From contig NZ_JAEVLT010000003.1 in the NCBI RefSeq assembly GCF_024494385.1, forward strand, positions 271,995 through 335,994: a stretch of 64,000 bases of DNA, read 5' to 3'. This document shows, one piece after another, positions 7,469-16,493 of the stretch (positions within the stretch are counted from its first letter, which is position 1; every line of letters begins with the position of its first letter). The notes below the pieces were generated by a model. It was not told where the DNA came from and ran no database searches. It was given only the letters and a program-made list of their open reading frames with translations. The translations under genes were made by a program, and so were the position numbers. The DNA comes from Bacillus sp. EB600. GTDB lineage: Bacteria; Bacillota; Bacilli; Bacillales; Cytobacillaceae.

Positions 7469-9979
7469 ATGGGGATTTTAAATAAAGTGTTTGATTTAAA
7501 TAAGCGTGAGCTAAAGCGGTTGGATAAGCTCGCCAATCAGATTGATGCTCTTGCTGCTGAAACGGAAAAATTAACGGACGATCAGCTTCGTGAAAAAACA
7601 GAAGAATTTAAGGCTCGCTATCAAAAGGGTGAAACGCTCGATGATTTGCTGGTTGAAGCGTTCGCAGTTGTTCGTGAAGGCGCACGCCGCGTACTTGGTT
7701 TGTACCCGTACCATGTACAGTTGATGGGGGGCGTTTCGCTCCATGAAGGAAATATTTCCGAGATGAAAACAGGTGAAGGTAAAACGCTGACGGCGACGAT
7801 GCCTGTTTATTTGAACGCTATTTCAGGCAAAGGTGTTCATGTTATTACGGTCAATGAATACTTAGCAAGCCGTGACGCGACTGAAATGGGAGAGCTTTAT
7901 CAATTTTTAGGACTGACTGTTGGTTTGAATTTAAACAGTATGACAGCTGAAGAAAAACAGGAAGCATATGCTGCTGATATCACCTATGGGACAAACAATG
8001 AGTTTGGCTTTGATTACCTGCGTGATAATATGGTCCTTTATAAGGAACAAAAGGTACAGCGTCCGCTTTTCTATGGAGTAATCGACGAGGTTGACTCGAT
8101 TTTAATCGATGAAGCACGGACACCGCTGATTATTTCGGGAGCTGCTGAAAAATCAACCGTTCTTTACATTCAAGCAAATGCGTTTGTGCGTACGCTTACG
8201 AAAGATGAAGATTACACCTATGATGAAAAAACAAAAAGCGTCATGCTGACCGAGCAGGGAATAAGCAAAGCTGAGCGCTCGTTCGGAATTGAAAATCTGT
8301 TTGATATAAACCATGTTGCCCTCAATCACCACGTTAACCAAGCGTTGCGGGCAAATGTCAGCATGCATCTCGATGTCGATTATGTTGTCCAAGATGGTGA
8401 AATTGTCATCGTTGACCAGTTTACTGGCCGTTTAATGAAGGGCCGCCGCTACAGCGAAGGTCTCCACCAAGCCATTGAAGCAAAAGAAGGCGTTGAGGTA
8501 CAAAATGAAAGCATGACAATGGCGACGATTACCTTCCAAAACTATTTCCGTATGTATGAAAAATTAGCTGGGATGACCGGTACAGCGAAGACGGAAGAAG
8601 AAGAATTCCGCAACATTTATAATATGAATGTAATTGTTATTCCAACCAATATGCCGATTATCCGTGACGACCGTGCTGATTTAATCTATGCCTCAATGGA
8701 TGGGAAATTCCGTGCTGTTGTTGAGGATATTGCCGAACGCCACACGAAAGGTCAGCCAGTGCTTGTTGGTACGGTGGCAATTGAAACATCTGAGCTCATT
8801 TCGAAGATGTTATTGAAAAAGGGTGTTCGTCACAATGTCCTAAACGCGAAAAACCATGCGCGTGAAGCGGAAATTATCTTGGAGGCCGGGCAAAAGGGTT
8901 CAGTTACGATTGCAACCAACATGGCCGGCCGTGGTACAGATATCAAGCTTGGTGATGGGGTTGTCGCATTAGGCGGGCTTGCTGTTATCGGTACTGAACG
9001 ACATGAAAGCCGACGAATTGATAATCAGCTCCGCGGACGTTCAGGACGGCAAGGAGACCCAGGTGTCACTCAATTCTACCTTTCCATGGAAGATGAATTG
9101 ATGCGCCGTTTCGGTTCCGATAACATGAAGTCGATGATGTCAAAGCTTGGTATGGATGATACCCAGCCAATTCAAAGTAAAATGGTCTCAAGAGCAGTTG
9201 AGTCAGCACAGAAACGGGTTGAAGGTAACAACTTTGATGCTCGTAAACAGCTGCTGCAATATGACGATGTTCTTCGCCAGCAGCGGGAAATCATCTATAA
9301 ACAGCGTGATGAAGTGCTCGAATCAGAAAATCTCCGTGAAATTGTCGAAGAGATGATTATGAGAACGATTCAACGTAACGTTGATGCTCATACACCAGGA
9401 TCTGAGGACGAGGAAGACTGGAACTTGTCTGGAATCGTTGATTATGTCCATGCGACTCTTCTTCGTGAAGGGGACATTACAGTTGAAGATCTTAAAGGCA
9501 AGGATCCGGAAGAGATGACCGAGACTATTTTTGCAAAAGTAAAAGAGCGCTATGATGAAAAAGAAGCAGTTTTATCATCGGAACAAATGCGTGAATTTGA
9601 AAAGGTTATCGTGCTTCGTGCTGTTGACTCTAAGTGGATTGATCATATTGATGCGATGGATCAGCTCCGTGATGGAATTCATCTTCGCGCCTATGGCCAA
9701 ATTGATCCGCTTCGTGAGTATCAGTCAGAAGGTTTCATCATGTTTGAAAACATGGTTACTTCGATTGAAGAAGAAGCATCCCTTTATATCATGAAGGCGG
9801 AAATTCACAATAACCTTGAACGCCAAGAGGTGGCCAAGGGACAGGCTGTCAATCCGAAGGAAGATGGCGAAGAGGTCAAGAAAAAGCCGGTTGTTAAGCA
9901 AATGAAAATTGGCCGGAATGACCCATGCTTCTGTGGTAGCGGCAAAAAGTTCAAGAACTGCCACGGTACAGTAAGTTAA
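7469..9979 (+). CDS. secA: Protein translocase ATPase SecA
   Basis: Motor of the general secretion pathway; it binds preproteins and pushes them through SecYEG using ATP. 836 residues, the usual Bacillus length. Walker A TGEGKT is at residues 101-106 and the DEVD Walker B box at 206-209, followed by DEARTPLII. The helicase-like motif GRGTD and the [10 protein letters not shown] segment are intact. The C-terminus keeps the metal-binding [13 protein letters not shown] motif that contacts SecB-like partners or ribosomes. ATG follows AAAGGAG. In B. subtilis hpf usually precedes secA; here the cytochrome cluster is upstream instead. An intrinsic terminator follows at 9987-10014. Confidence 0.98.
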   Translation: MGILNKVFDLNKRELKRLDKLANQIDALAAETEKLTDDQLREKTEEFKARYQKGETLDDLLVEAFAVVREGARRVLGLYPYHVQLMGGVSLHEGNISEMKTGEGKTLTATMPVYLNAISGKGVHVITVNEYLASRDATEMGELYQFLGLTVGLNLNSMTAEEKQEAYAADITYGTNNEFGFDYLRDNMVLYKEQKVQRPLFYGVIDEVDSILIDEARTPLIISGAAEKSTVLYIQANAFVRTLTKDEDYTYDEKTKSVMLTEQGISKAERSFGIENLFDINHVALNHHVNQALRANVSMHLDVDYVVQDGEIVIVDQFTGRLMKGRRYSEGLHQAIEAKEGVEVQNESMTMATITFQNYFRMYEKLAGMTGTAKTEEEEFRNIYNMNVIVIPTNMPIIRDDRADLIYASMDGKFRAVVEDIAERHTKGQPVLVGTVAIETSELISKMLLKKGVRHNVLNAKNHAREAEIILEAGQKGSVTIATNMAGRGTDIKLGDGVVALGGLAVIGTERHESRRIDNQLRGRSGRQGDPGVTQFYLSMEDELMRRFGSDNMKSMMSKLGMDDTQPIQSKMVSRAVESAQKRVEGNNFDARKQLLQYDDVLRQQREIIYKQRDEVLESENLREIVEEMIMRTIQRNVDAHTPGSEDEEDWNLSGIVDYVHATLLREGDITVEDLKGKDPEEMTETIFAKVKERYDEKEAVLSSEQMREFEKVIVLRAVDSKWIDHIDAMDQLRDGIHLRAYGQIDPLREYQSEGFIMFENMVTSIEEEASLYIMKAEIHNNLERQEVAKGQAVNPKEDGEEVKKKPVVKQMKIGRNDPCFCGSGKKFKNCHGTVS

Positions 9980-9986
9980 TGTTTGG

Positions 9987-10014
9987 AGGCCGGCCGAGTG
10001 CCGGCTTTCATTTT
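9987..10014 (+). terminator. Terminator after secA
   Basis: Eight-base-pair stem AGGCCGGC / GCCGGCTT with a five-base loop, followed by a T-rich tail, eight bases after the secA stop. Confidence 0.75.
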
Positions 10015-10051
10015 GGTAATGACTAGTAAGCGAGAAATTTGAAGAAACTAA

Positions 10052-10300
10052 ATGGTATGTAGAATCAGATTGGATTTTTGTAGGCTAACAAAGCGATTAT
10101 GTAGAATCACAATGATATTATGTAGAATCATGATGATAATATGTAGAATCACAATGATATTATGTAGAATCATGATGATAATATGTAGAATCACAATGAT
10201 ATTATGTAGAATCATGATGATAATATGTAGAATCACGATGAAATTATGTAGAATCATGATGATAATATGTAGAATCAACAAGAAATTGTGTAGAAATACC
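10052..10300. repeat. 21-bp tandem array with TGTAGAATCA core
   Basis: About ten units with the core TATGTAGAATCA and a period of 21 bp. In the middle of the array the units alternate between CACAATGATAT and CATGATGATAA endings, giving a 42-bp higher-order period. Because 21 is a multiple of three, both strands stay open and produce low-complexity frames, which are not genes. The array lies between the secA terminator and prfB. It shares no core with the other three arrays in the window, but its unit length is the same. Confidence 0.9.
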
Positions 10301-10383
10301 CTGAAACTATTTGGTACATTCGTTATAATGGATAAGTAAATTATATGAACAGTGGTTTTTTAATTTTTATAGAGGTGAAGAAA

Positions 10384-11485
10384 ATGGAATTAGCAGATAT
10401 TCGAAATGATTTAGAGAAAATAGCTAAGCAATTAGCGGGTTTTAGGGGGTCTCTTTGACCTCGAAAATAAGGAAGCAAGGATCGCGGAGCTAGATAATGA
10501 AATGACTCATCCAGATTTTTGGAATGATCAGCAAGCAGCGCAAGTCGTTATCAATGAATCAAACGCATTGAAGGACCAGGTCAATGTGTTTTTTGAAATG
10601 AATGAAAGCTATGAAAACCTAGAATTAACCTATGAGCTCGTGAAAGAAGAAAGTGATGCTGAGCTGCAGGCGGAATTAGAATCAGAGCTTGAACAGTTAA
10701 TGAAGCGTATGGAAGAGTATGAATTGCAGCAGCTATTAAGCGAGCCATATGATAAAAATAATGCCATACTAGAGCTTCATCCTGGTGCAGGCGGAACGGA
10801 GTCCCAGGACTGGGGTTCCATGCTGCTGCGCATGTACACGCGGTGGGCTGAGAAGCACGGCTTCCATGTTGATACGCTCGATTACCTCCCTGGTGATGAA
10901 GCGGGGATTAAAAGTGTAACCTTGTTAATTAAAGGACATAATGCCTATGGATATTTGAAGGCAGAGAAGGGTGTCCATCGGCTGGTTCGGATTTCGCCGT
11001 TTGATGCTTCAGGGCGCCGCCATACTTCCTTTGTTTCCTGTGAAGTGATGCCGGAGTTTACTGATGAAATTGAAATTGAACTCCGTCCCGAAGATTTACG
11101 GGTTGATACGTATCGCGCAAGCGGTGCAGGCGGTCAGCATATTAACAAAACGGAATCTGCGGTCCGGGTCACACATATTCCAACGGGGATCGTTGCCGCT
11201 TGCCAGACGCAGCGATCACAGCTTCAAAACCGTGATCAGGCGATGAAGATGCTGCGCGCAAAGCTTTATCAACGCGAGGTCGAAGAAAAAGAGAAGCAAC
11301 TGTTAGAGATTCGTGGTGAACAAAAAGAAATCGGTTGGGGCAGTCAAATTCGCTCCTATGTTTTCCACCCGTACTCAATGGTAAAAGACCATCGAACTAG
11401 CGTCGAGTCGGGAAATGTCCAAGCTGTTATGGATGGGGATCTTGATCTGTTTATTGATGCCTACCTAAGGTCAAGAATTCAATAA
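10384..11485 (+). CDS. prfB: Peptide chain release factor 2, with programmed +1 frameshift
   Basis: Terminates translation at UGA and UAA. The reading frame starts at ATG 10384 after AGAGGTGA and runs 24 codons to an in-frame TGA at 10456-10458. The classical slippery context is present: a Shine-Dalgarno-like AGGGGG, then CTT TGA C. Slipping forward one base continues in frame as GAC CTC GAA to the stop at 11485, giving 366 residues. The tripeptide anticodon SPF is at about 204-206 and the catalytic GGQ at 249-251. The frameshift autoregulates RF2: when RF2 is plentiful the UGA is read as stop. This is a known RF2 mechanism and not a sequencing error. A strong terminator follows. Confidence 0.97.
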
Positions 11486-11486
11486 T

Positions 11487-11529
11487 TAAAAAGCCTTTGC
11501 CACATGATTTAATAGGCAAAGGCTTTTTA
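11487..11529 (+). terminator. Terminator after prfB
   Basis: Stem AAAAAGCCTTTGCC / GGCAAAGGCTTTTT with an intervening loop and T-run, directly after the prfB stop. Confidence 0.9.
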
Positions 11530-11587
11530 GCGTTTAACAAGGAAAAAATAATAACCTACTGTTTAATAACTTTGAATGAAGTTAATC

Positions 11588-11751
11588 AACGTCTAGCTCC
11601 GGCGCCTAGCGACGTATGGACCTCGCCCACCTCCCTACGATAAATCAACATCGAACCGCTAACGCGCTTAGTGTTCCCTGATCTCAGTCGGTGTGCTCCA
11701 GCCTGTCGTGCGCTAAACGGACGCTTACGCTTTTGTTTTTTGGGGTTTTAT
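11588..11751 (-). repeat. Dispersed intergenic repeat, copy 1
   Basis: Begins near GTCTAGCTCCGGCGCC and ends CTAAACGGACGCTTACGC. Blocks such as CTCAGTCGGTGTGCTCCAG, TGTCGTGCGCTAAACG and CTCCCTACGATAAATCAACA recur at 33809-33955, 45969-46222 and 54886-55216. This copy is diverged. No open frame or protein similarity is apparent. It fills most of the gap between prfB and the next gene. Confidence 0.75.
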
Positions 11752-11803
11752 TTTGCCGAAATGGAATGGCGGGTGAAGAGATTCTGAGGTTGTTATAGTG
11801 GAA

Positions 11804-12271
11804 CTAACTTTGCATGCGCATTTTAATTTGGTTGATTTCCTTTTCGTGGATGCCATCTTTTTTGCTAAGATGTTCAATATCAAATTTCATGCCTTTGATT
11901 TCATCGGAAACGGTTAAAAAAATTGCTTCATGCTGGTCCAATTTAGATTCAATGTGTTTAAAATGACTGCGAAGCTCAGTAGCATTGTTTTCTGCCGTTA
12001 CCTTGAGGGACTCAACGCTGGTTTCTAGATTATCCAGGCGCTGATCGACTCCATCCAGGCGTTGGTCCACCTGGTGAAGGCGCTGATCGACTCCATCTAG
12101 GCGTTGGTCCACCTGGTGAAGGCGCTGGTCCACCTTATCAAATCGCTGGTCCACCTGGTCAAAACGTTGATCTATCGAATTAAAACGCTGCTCCATCGAA
12201 TTAAAGCGCTGATCAATTTTTTCAAACTGCTGATTCATTTTCTCCATCATTTTTTCTAGCAATTTCTCCAT
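11804..12271 (-). CDS. Small heptad-repeat coiled-coil protein
   Basis: About 155 residues from the ATG spaced nine bases after AAGGAG; an ATG three codons upstream touches the ribosome site. The N-terminal half is about nine near-perfect heptads (IDQRFNS, MEQRFNS, VDQRFDK, VDQRLHQ, VDQRLDG...), a parallel or oligomeric coiled coil. At DNA level a 42-bp unit encoding two heptads is duplicated, so length probably varies between strains. The C-terminal part is charged and helical without a recognised domain. No signal peptide or membrane segment, so it is cytoplasmic. Similar small coiled-coil proteins are common in Bacillaceae, but no function is assigned. It stands alone between repeat DNA and cccB. 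Confidence 0.75.
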   Translation of the reverse strand: MEKLLEKMMEKMNQQFEKIDQRFNSMEQRFNSIDQRFDQVDQRFDKVDQRLHQVDQRLDGVDQRLHQVDQRLDGVDQRLDNLETSVESLKVTAENNATELRSHFKHIESKLDQHEAIFLTVSDEIKGMKFDIEHLSKKDGIHEKEINQIKMRMQS

Positions 12272-12593
12272 CACGATCATCTCCTTTTCGACATTATACC
12301 ATGAAAAACAGAAGAAAATTTTTAGTGTCTAATTCTACCGCGGAAATTATGAATAAAATAAACAACCTTGTGATAAAACTAATTGCATATACATTACTGC
12401 CTTCAACAAGCCAATGTTAATCAGCACCGTATTCGTACGATTTCACAAAATTGATACAATTGGTCTAAGGCATTGATCTATCCGCATTTGTCAAGTTAGA
12501 GTAGCTTTAACAGTATGTGAAGATGGTTTCAATCTTGTGGACTATTGGGTTATACTAGGTTTGCTGGAAATTATTTCTGAAAGGGGAGTAGCA
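12272..12593. other. Intergenic gap between divergent genes, no feature seen
   Basis: AT-rich gap separating the minus-strand coiled-coil gene from cccB. I see no open frame with a ribosome site, no repeat and no hairpin with a T-tail. It must contain both promoters, but no convincing -35/-10 pair was found. Confidence 0.4.
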
Positions 12594-12929
12594 ATGAAAA
12601 AGAAGCTGCTAACATTCGTAATGGGTACAGCCCTTGTCATGGGACTTGCTGCTTGCGGCGGTGGATCCGATACTTCAAAGAATAAGGGGACAGATACTGC
12701 TTCAAGCGGAGATGCACAAAAAATCGTTTCCCAGAAATGCGCAAGCTGCCATGGAGACCAACTGCAGGGGGTTGTAGGTCCTAGCCTGCAAAAAATAGGC
12801 AGTAAATACTCAAAAGCCGAAATTTTAGATATCATCAAAAATGGTAAAGGCGGCGGAAAGATGCCAGCTGGCTTAATCACTGGCAATGATGCTGATACTG
12901 TTGCAACATGGCTTGCAGCAAAGAAATAA
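12594..12929 (+). CDS. cccB: Cytochrome c551, membrane lipoprotein
   Basis: Small monohaem c-type cytochrome on the outer face of the membrane. 111 residues from ATG after AAAGGGGAG. A lipoprotein signal peptide ends in the lipobox LAAC. A serine/glycine/threonine linker leads to the haem motif CASCHG; the likely axial methionine is in GGGKMPAGL. The pattern and the place between prfB and ftsE match B. subtilis CccB, which carries electrons from the bc complex toward cytochrome oxidase. It is the only ordinary cytochrome gene in the window besides the multihaem cluster. Terminator at 12989-13020. Confidence 0.92.
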   Translation: MKKKLLTFVMGTALVMGLAACGGGSDTSKNKGTDTASSGDAQKIVSQKCASCHGDQLQGVVGPSLQKIGSKYSKAEILDIIKNGKGGGKMPAGLITGNDADTVATWLAAKK

Positions 12930-12988
12930 TTCAACTTCCTTAAAGATTTTACATATGCTGTGACTCAATTACAGCTAAGAAGAATAAG

Positions 12989-13020
12989 ACGGTCTGCTTT
13001 CAGGCAGGCCGTTTTTTCTT
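12989..13020 (+). terminator. Terminator after cccB
   Basis: Nine-base-pair stem ACGGTCTGC / GCAGGCCGT with one G-U pair, followed by six T residues. Confidence 0.85.
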
Positions 13021-13210
13021 TTTCTATTAAAATAATGTAAAGAAATTTGTCAGAATTGAAAAGAAACTGTAATATTTTTACCGCTTTTTTTGTCGGATTA
13101 TGATGTTATAATGAACCTATGTGAAAAATACGCATACCTTTGAACACTGATGAACATATCTAGCTGTCTATTAGTTTTTGGGAAAAATAAAACATCAGGT
13201 GATGATAAAT

Positions 13211-13897
13211 ATGATAGAAATGCAAGAAGTTTATAAAAAGTATCCAAATGGCGTTACGGCTCTTAATGGGATAGATGTTCAGATTGATCAAGGCGAATTT
13301 GTCTACGTCGTTGGACCGAGCGGGGCAGGTAAATCCACCTTCATTAAAATGATGTACCGTGAGGAGATGCCAACTTCTGGTACGATTATGCTGAATGGTG
13401 TTAACCTTGCAAAATTAAAAATGAAAAAAGTTCCGATATTTCGGCGCAATATAGGCGTGGTTTTTCAGGACTTTAAACTGCTTCAGATGAAAACAGTCTA
13501 TGAAAACGTTGCCTTTGCCTTAGAGGTTATTGAAGCCCACCCGAAGGTTATTAAAAAACGAGTGATGGAGGTACTTGATCTCGTAAATTTAAAGCACAAA
13601 GCAAAAATGCTGCCAACAGAACTATCTGGCGGTGAGCAGCAGCGTGTTTCCATTGCCCGCTCGATTGTTAACTCGCCAAAGGTTGTGATTGCCGACGAGC
13701 CGACAGGGAACCTCGATCCGGATACATCTTGGGAGATCATGAACATTTTTGAAGAAATTAATAACAGAGGAACAACGATTGTTATGGCTACCCATAACAG
13801 AGAAATTGTTAACTCAATTAAACATCGCGTCATTGCCATTGAAAGCGGCAAAATTGCTCGTGATGAACAAAGAGGTGATTACGGCTATGAAGGCTAG
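13211..13897 (+). CDS. ftsE: Cell-division ABC transporter ATP-binding protein FtsE
   Basis: ATPase of the FtsEX complex, which in Bacillus activates a wall hydrolase for growth and influences sporulation. 228 residues, identical to the B. subtilis length, starting at ATG six bases after AGGTGATG. Walker A GPSGAGKST is at 35-43, the ABC signature LSGGEQQR at about 139-146, followed by the Walker B VVIADEPTGNLD. The gene overlaps ftsX by 11 bases, indicating translational coupling. A TATAAT element at 13107-13112 may be the -10 of its promoter, with no clear -35. Confidence 0.97.
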   Translation: MIEMQEVYKKYPNGVTALNGIDVQIDQGEFVYVVGPSGAGKSTFIKMMYREEMPTSGTIMLNGVNLAKLKMKKVPIFRRNIGVVFQDFKLLQMKTVYENVAFALEVIEAHPKVIKKRVMEVLDLVNLKHKAKMLPTELSGGEQQRVSIARSIVNSPKVVIADEPTGNLDPDTSWEIMNIFEEINNRGTTIVMATHNREIVNSIKHRVIAIESGKIARDEQRGDYGYEG

Positions 13898-14780
13898 AAC
13901 ACTAGGCCGTCATGCTCGTGAAAGCTTTAAGAGCATTGGCCGGAACGGTTGGATGACATTTGCGTCAGTAGGCGCGGTTACGGTAACCCTGATTTTGGTT
14001 GGCGTCTTTTTCGTCATTATGATGAATCTCAATAAAGTAGCCCAAACGATTGAAGAGGACGTGGAAATCCGCGTTCATATCGATGTTGCGGCCACCCCAC
14101 AGGATCAACAAACATTGAAAAAACAGATTGAACAGCTTCCTGAAGTGAAAACCGTAAAGTTCTCTTCGAAAAAAGATGAATTGAAAAACCTGATCACCAG
14201 CCTTGGTAATGAGGGGAAAGCTTTCAAGCTCTTTGAACAGGATAATCCATTAAACGATGTATTTATTGTAAAAACGACAAACCCGACAGATACGATGAAG
14301 GCAGCAAAGAAAATTGAAAAAATGAATTATGCTTCCAAGGTCAAGTATGGTCAAGGACAGGTCGAAAAACTATTCAAATTTGTTAAATCAGCTCGAAACG
14401 TTGGAATTGTTTTGATTATTGGTTTACTATTTACAGCCATCTTTTTGATTTCCAATACGATTAAAATTACGATTATTGCACGAAGAAGAGAAATTAAGAT
14501 TATGAGATTGGTAGGAGCAACCAATTCCTTTATTCGCTGGCCATTCTTTTTAGAAGGCTTATGGTTGGGGATTCTTGGCGCGATTTTACCAATCATTCTT
14601 ATTTCGATTGCATACTACAATGCCTATGATTACATCGCTCCAAAGTTGGTAGGTAACTTTATTCAAATTTTGCCGGTTACGCCATTTATGTACCAGGTTT
14701 CCGGCTTGCTCATCGTAATGGGCGCTGCAATCGGCGTCTGGGGCAGTGTTATGTCTGTAAGGAAGTTCTTAAAGATTTAG
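13887..14780 (+). CDS. ftsX: Cell-division ABC transporter permease FtsX
   Basis: Membrane partner of FtsE. 297 residues from ATG 13887, which follows AGAGGTGATT inside the end of ftsE. Topology is typical: one membrane segment near residues 24-46, a large extracytoplasmic domain (about 50-170), then three membrane segments (GIVLIIGLLFTAIFLISNTI, FFLEGLWLGILGAILPIILI and the C-terminal one). The extracytoplasmic loop is the part that contacts peptidoglycan hydrolases; the M23-domain protein encoded next at 14997 is a plausible partner. Confidence 0.97.
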   Translation: MKARTLGRHARESFKSIGRNGWMTFASVGAVTVTLILVGVFFVIMMNLNKVAQTIEEDVEIRVHIDVAATPQDQQTLKKQIEQLPEVKTVKFSSKKDELKNLITSLGNEGKAFKLFEQDNPLNDVFIVKTTNPTDTMKAAKKIEKMNYASKVKYGQGQVEKLFKFVKSARNVGIVLIIGLLFTAIFLISNTIKITIIARRREIKIMRLVGATNSFIRWPFFLEGLWLGILGAILPIILISIAYYNAYDYIAPKLVGNFIQILPVTPFMYQVSGLLIVMGAAIGVWGSVMSVRKFLKI

Positions 14781-14790
14781 TTTTTTCATA

Positions 14791-14822
14791 GGAAGGGAGT
14801 TTGGTATTCTCTCTTCCCTTTT
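14791..14822 (+). terminator. Weak hairpin after ftsX
   Basis: AAGGGA / TCCCTT stem followed by TTTTA shortly after the ftsX stop. The stem is short and the loop long, so termination may be partial. Confidence 0.4.
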
Positions 14823-14924
14823 ACATAGAAGGTCGGATGGATCAATCAAACTCGATTTACCCGTACATAGATTTTTTAAAAAGATAAGAATATGTAAATT
14901 TTTGACTTTGAGAATTGTCTTGCT

Positions 14925-14975
14925 TAAGCGCCCAGCGACTAGTGTACGTCGCTAAACGGGCGCTTGCGCTTTTCT
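14925..14975 (-). repeat. Dispersed intergenic repeat, short copy
   Basis: GCGCCCAGCGACTAGTGTACG followed by GCTAAACGGGCGCTTGCGC is the end module of the dispersed repeat family, as at 44764-44885 and 45969-46222. It ends four bases before the ribosome site of the M23 gene, so it lies in that gene's 5' leader. Confidence 0.7.
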
Positions 14976-14996
14976 AATGGAAGGAGAAATCGGAAA

Positions 14997-16346
14997 TTGC
15001 GAAAGTCATTGGTGTCGCTTACCGCTGCAGTAACGGTAAGTATGGGGAGTTTATTTGGAGGTATGGCGGTAAAGACAGAAGCCGCTGAATCAATCTCTAG
15101 CTTAAAACAGCAGCAAAGTGATCTGCAAAGTAAAAGTGCGGATCTAAATTCCAATATTTCTGAGAAAGATAAACAGATTACTAATTTACAAGGGCAGCAG
15201 GTTGATGTTCAAGCAGAATTAAAACGGATAGGCTTGGCGATTGAAACCACTACAAAAAATATTCAAGAAAAAACAGCAAAGCTACAAGAAACAAAAGCTG
15301 AAATCGCCAAGCTTCAAGATGAAGTCAAAGTTATTCAGGTCCGAATCGAAAAACGAAATAAGCTGTTGAAGGATCGGGCCCGCAATTATCAGGAAAATGG
15401 TTCGGTTAACTATGTGAGTGTCTTAATGGGAGCACAAAGCTTTAGTGATTTTATTGACCTTGCGGGCGCCGTAGCCACGATTATGGAAGCCGATCAGGCG
15501 ATCTTAAAACAAGCTGAGGCGGACAAGCAGGAGCTTGAACAAAAGCAAGCACAGGTTCAGACAGACCTGAACAACTTGCAAAAAATAGTTGGCGATCTCG
15601 GGTCATTAAATAATCAACTGAATTCACAAAAGGCGAAACAAGCTACTTTATTAGCAAGCCTTCAAGAGCAGGAACAAGAAGCAACTGATGATAAAATGAA
15701 TATGGAAGAACAGGCACAAATTCTTGCTGCACAAGCAGGAGCCATTCAACAAGCGATTCAAATGGAACAGGCTCGTCAAGCCGAGGCAGCAAAACAAGCC
15801 GAGGCAGCAAGACAAGCTGAAGCAGCAAGACAAGCAGCTGCAGCTGCGGCTGTGAAGTCTTCTTCTCCTGCAGGTACTACTTCGTCCAGTGAAGGCGGGG
15901 GTGGAGCATCTGTAGCAGCACCACCTGTCTCAGGCGGCAGCTTTACGAGACCAGCTTCAGGAAGTATCTCCTCAACTTATGGGGGGCGGACAGATCCATT
16001 TACTGGAGCGGCTACTTTCCATTATGGAGTGGATATAAGGAACAGCGGCGCCAACGTGCCAATCGTGGCTGCTGCGGATGGTGTTGTTGTGACAGCTCAT
16101 TTTTCTAGCAGCTATGGAAATGTTGTCTATATTGCCCATTCGATTAATGGCCATGTTTATACAACGGTTTACGCACACATGTCGAGGTATCTTGTATCAC
16201 CAGGGCAAACAGTTAGTAAAGGCCAGCAGATTGGAGTCATGGGCAGCACGGGTGAATCCACTGGGCAGCACTTGCATTTTGAACTTTATAATGGACCATG
16301 GGCCTATCATAGTGCCATTAATCCAATGGGAATCGTCCCACTTTAA
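14997..16346 (+). CDS. Secreted coiled-coil M23 peptidase (EnvC/PcsB-like hydrolase)
   Basis: Extracellular wall hydrolase or hydrolase activator. The chosen start is TTG at 14997, ten bases after GGAAGGAG; it opens a clean signal peptide (MRKSLVSLTAAVTVSMGSLF, cleaved near KTEA). The longer frame from 14964 would begin inside the dispersed repeat. About 449 residues: a long alpha-helical coiled coil (about 30-290) rich in Q/E/K/A, a tandem KQAEAARQAEA stretch, a Gly/Ser/Pro linker, then an M23 LytM domain. Metal ligands HYGVD and HLHFEL are present, so the peptidase is probably active. Its place directly after ftsEX suggests it is the FtsEX-controlled hydrolase, as PcsB or EnvC are elsewhere. 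Confidence 0.9.
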   Translation: MRKSLVSLTAAVTVSMGSLFGGMAVKTEAAESISSLKQQQSDLQSKSADLNSNISEKDKQITNLQGQQVDVQAELKRIGLAIETTTKNIQEKTAKLQETKAEIAKLQDEVKVIQVRIEKRNKLLKDRARNYQENGSVNYVSVLMGAQSFSDFIDLAGAVATIMEADQAILKQAEADKQELEQKQAQVQTDLNNLQKIVGDLGSLNNQLNSQKAKQATLLASLQEQEQEATDDKMNMEEQAQILAAQAGAIQQAIQMEQARQAEAAKQAEAARQAEAARQAAAAAAVKSSSPAGTTSSSEGGGGASVAAPPVSGGSFTRPASGSISSTYGGRTDPFTGAATFHYGVDIRNSGANVPIVAAADGVVVTAHFSSSYGNVVYIAHSINGHVYTTVYAHMSRYLVSPGQTVSKGQQIGVMGSTGESTGQHLHFELYNGPWAYHSAINPMGIVPL

Positions 16347-16493
16347 TGGAAGAGACTTTGTCTCTTCTTTTTTTGCTTTTTCTCTCTCTTCTACAGTATG
16401 TTTTCTATCGATTATTCATAACTCGTCCAGCATCTACATATATGTTACTAGCGGGCACTAATGAATTTTACGATGTCGTTGAGGAGGATTTGG

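Noticed and set aside
10048..10339. Long open frames on both strands through the TGTAGAATCA array
   Set aside because: Products are pure repeats (ILHIIIM..., CRIMMII...), created because the 21-bp period is a multiple of three. No ribosome site on either strand.
10384..10502. prfB as a broken gene
   Set aside because: The in-frame TGA lies in the standard RF2 frameshift context, so it is regulation and not damage.
12542..12934. 130-codon frame opposite cccB
   Set aside because: Antisense shadow of a well-supported lipoprotein cytochrome gene; no ribosome site or family resemblance.
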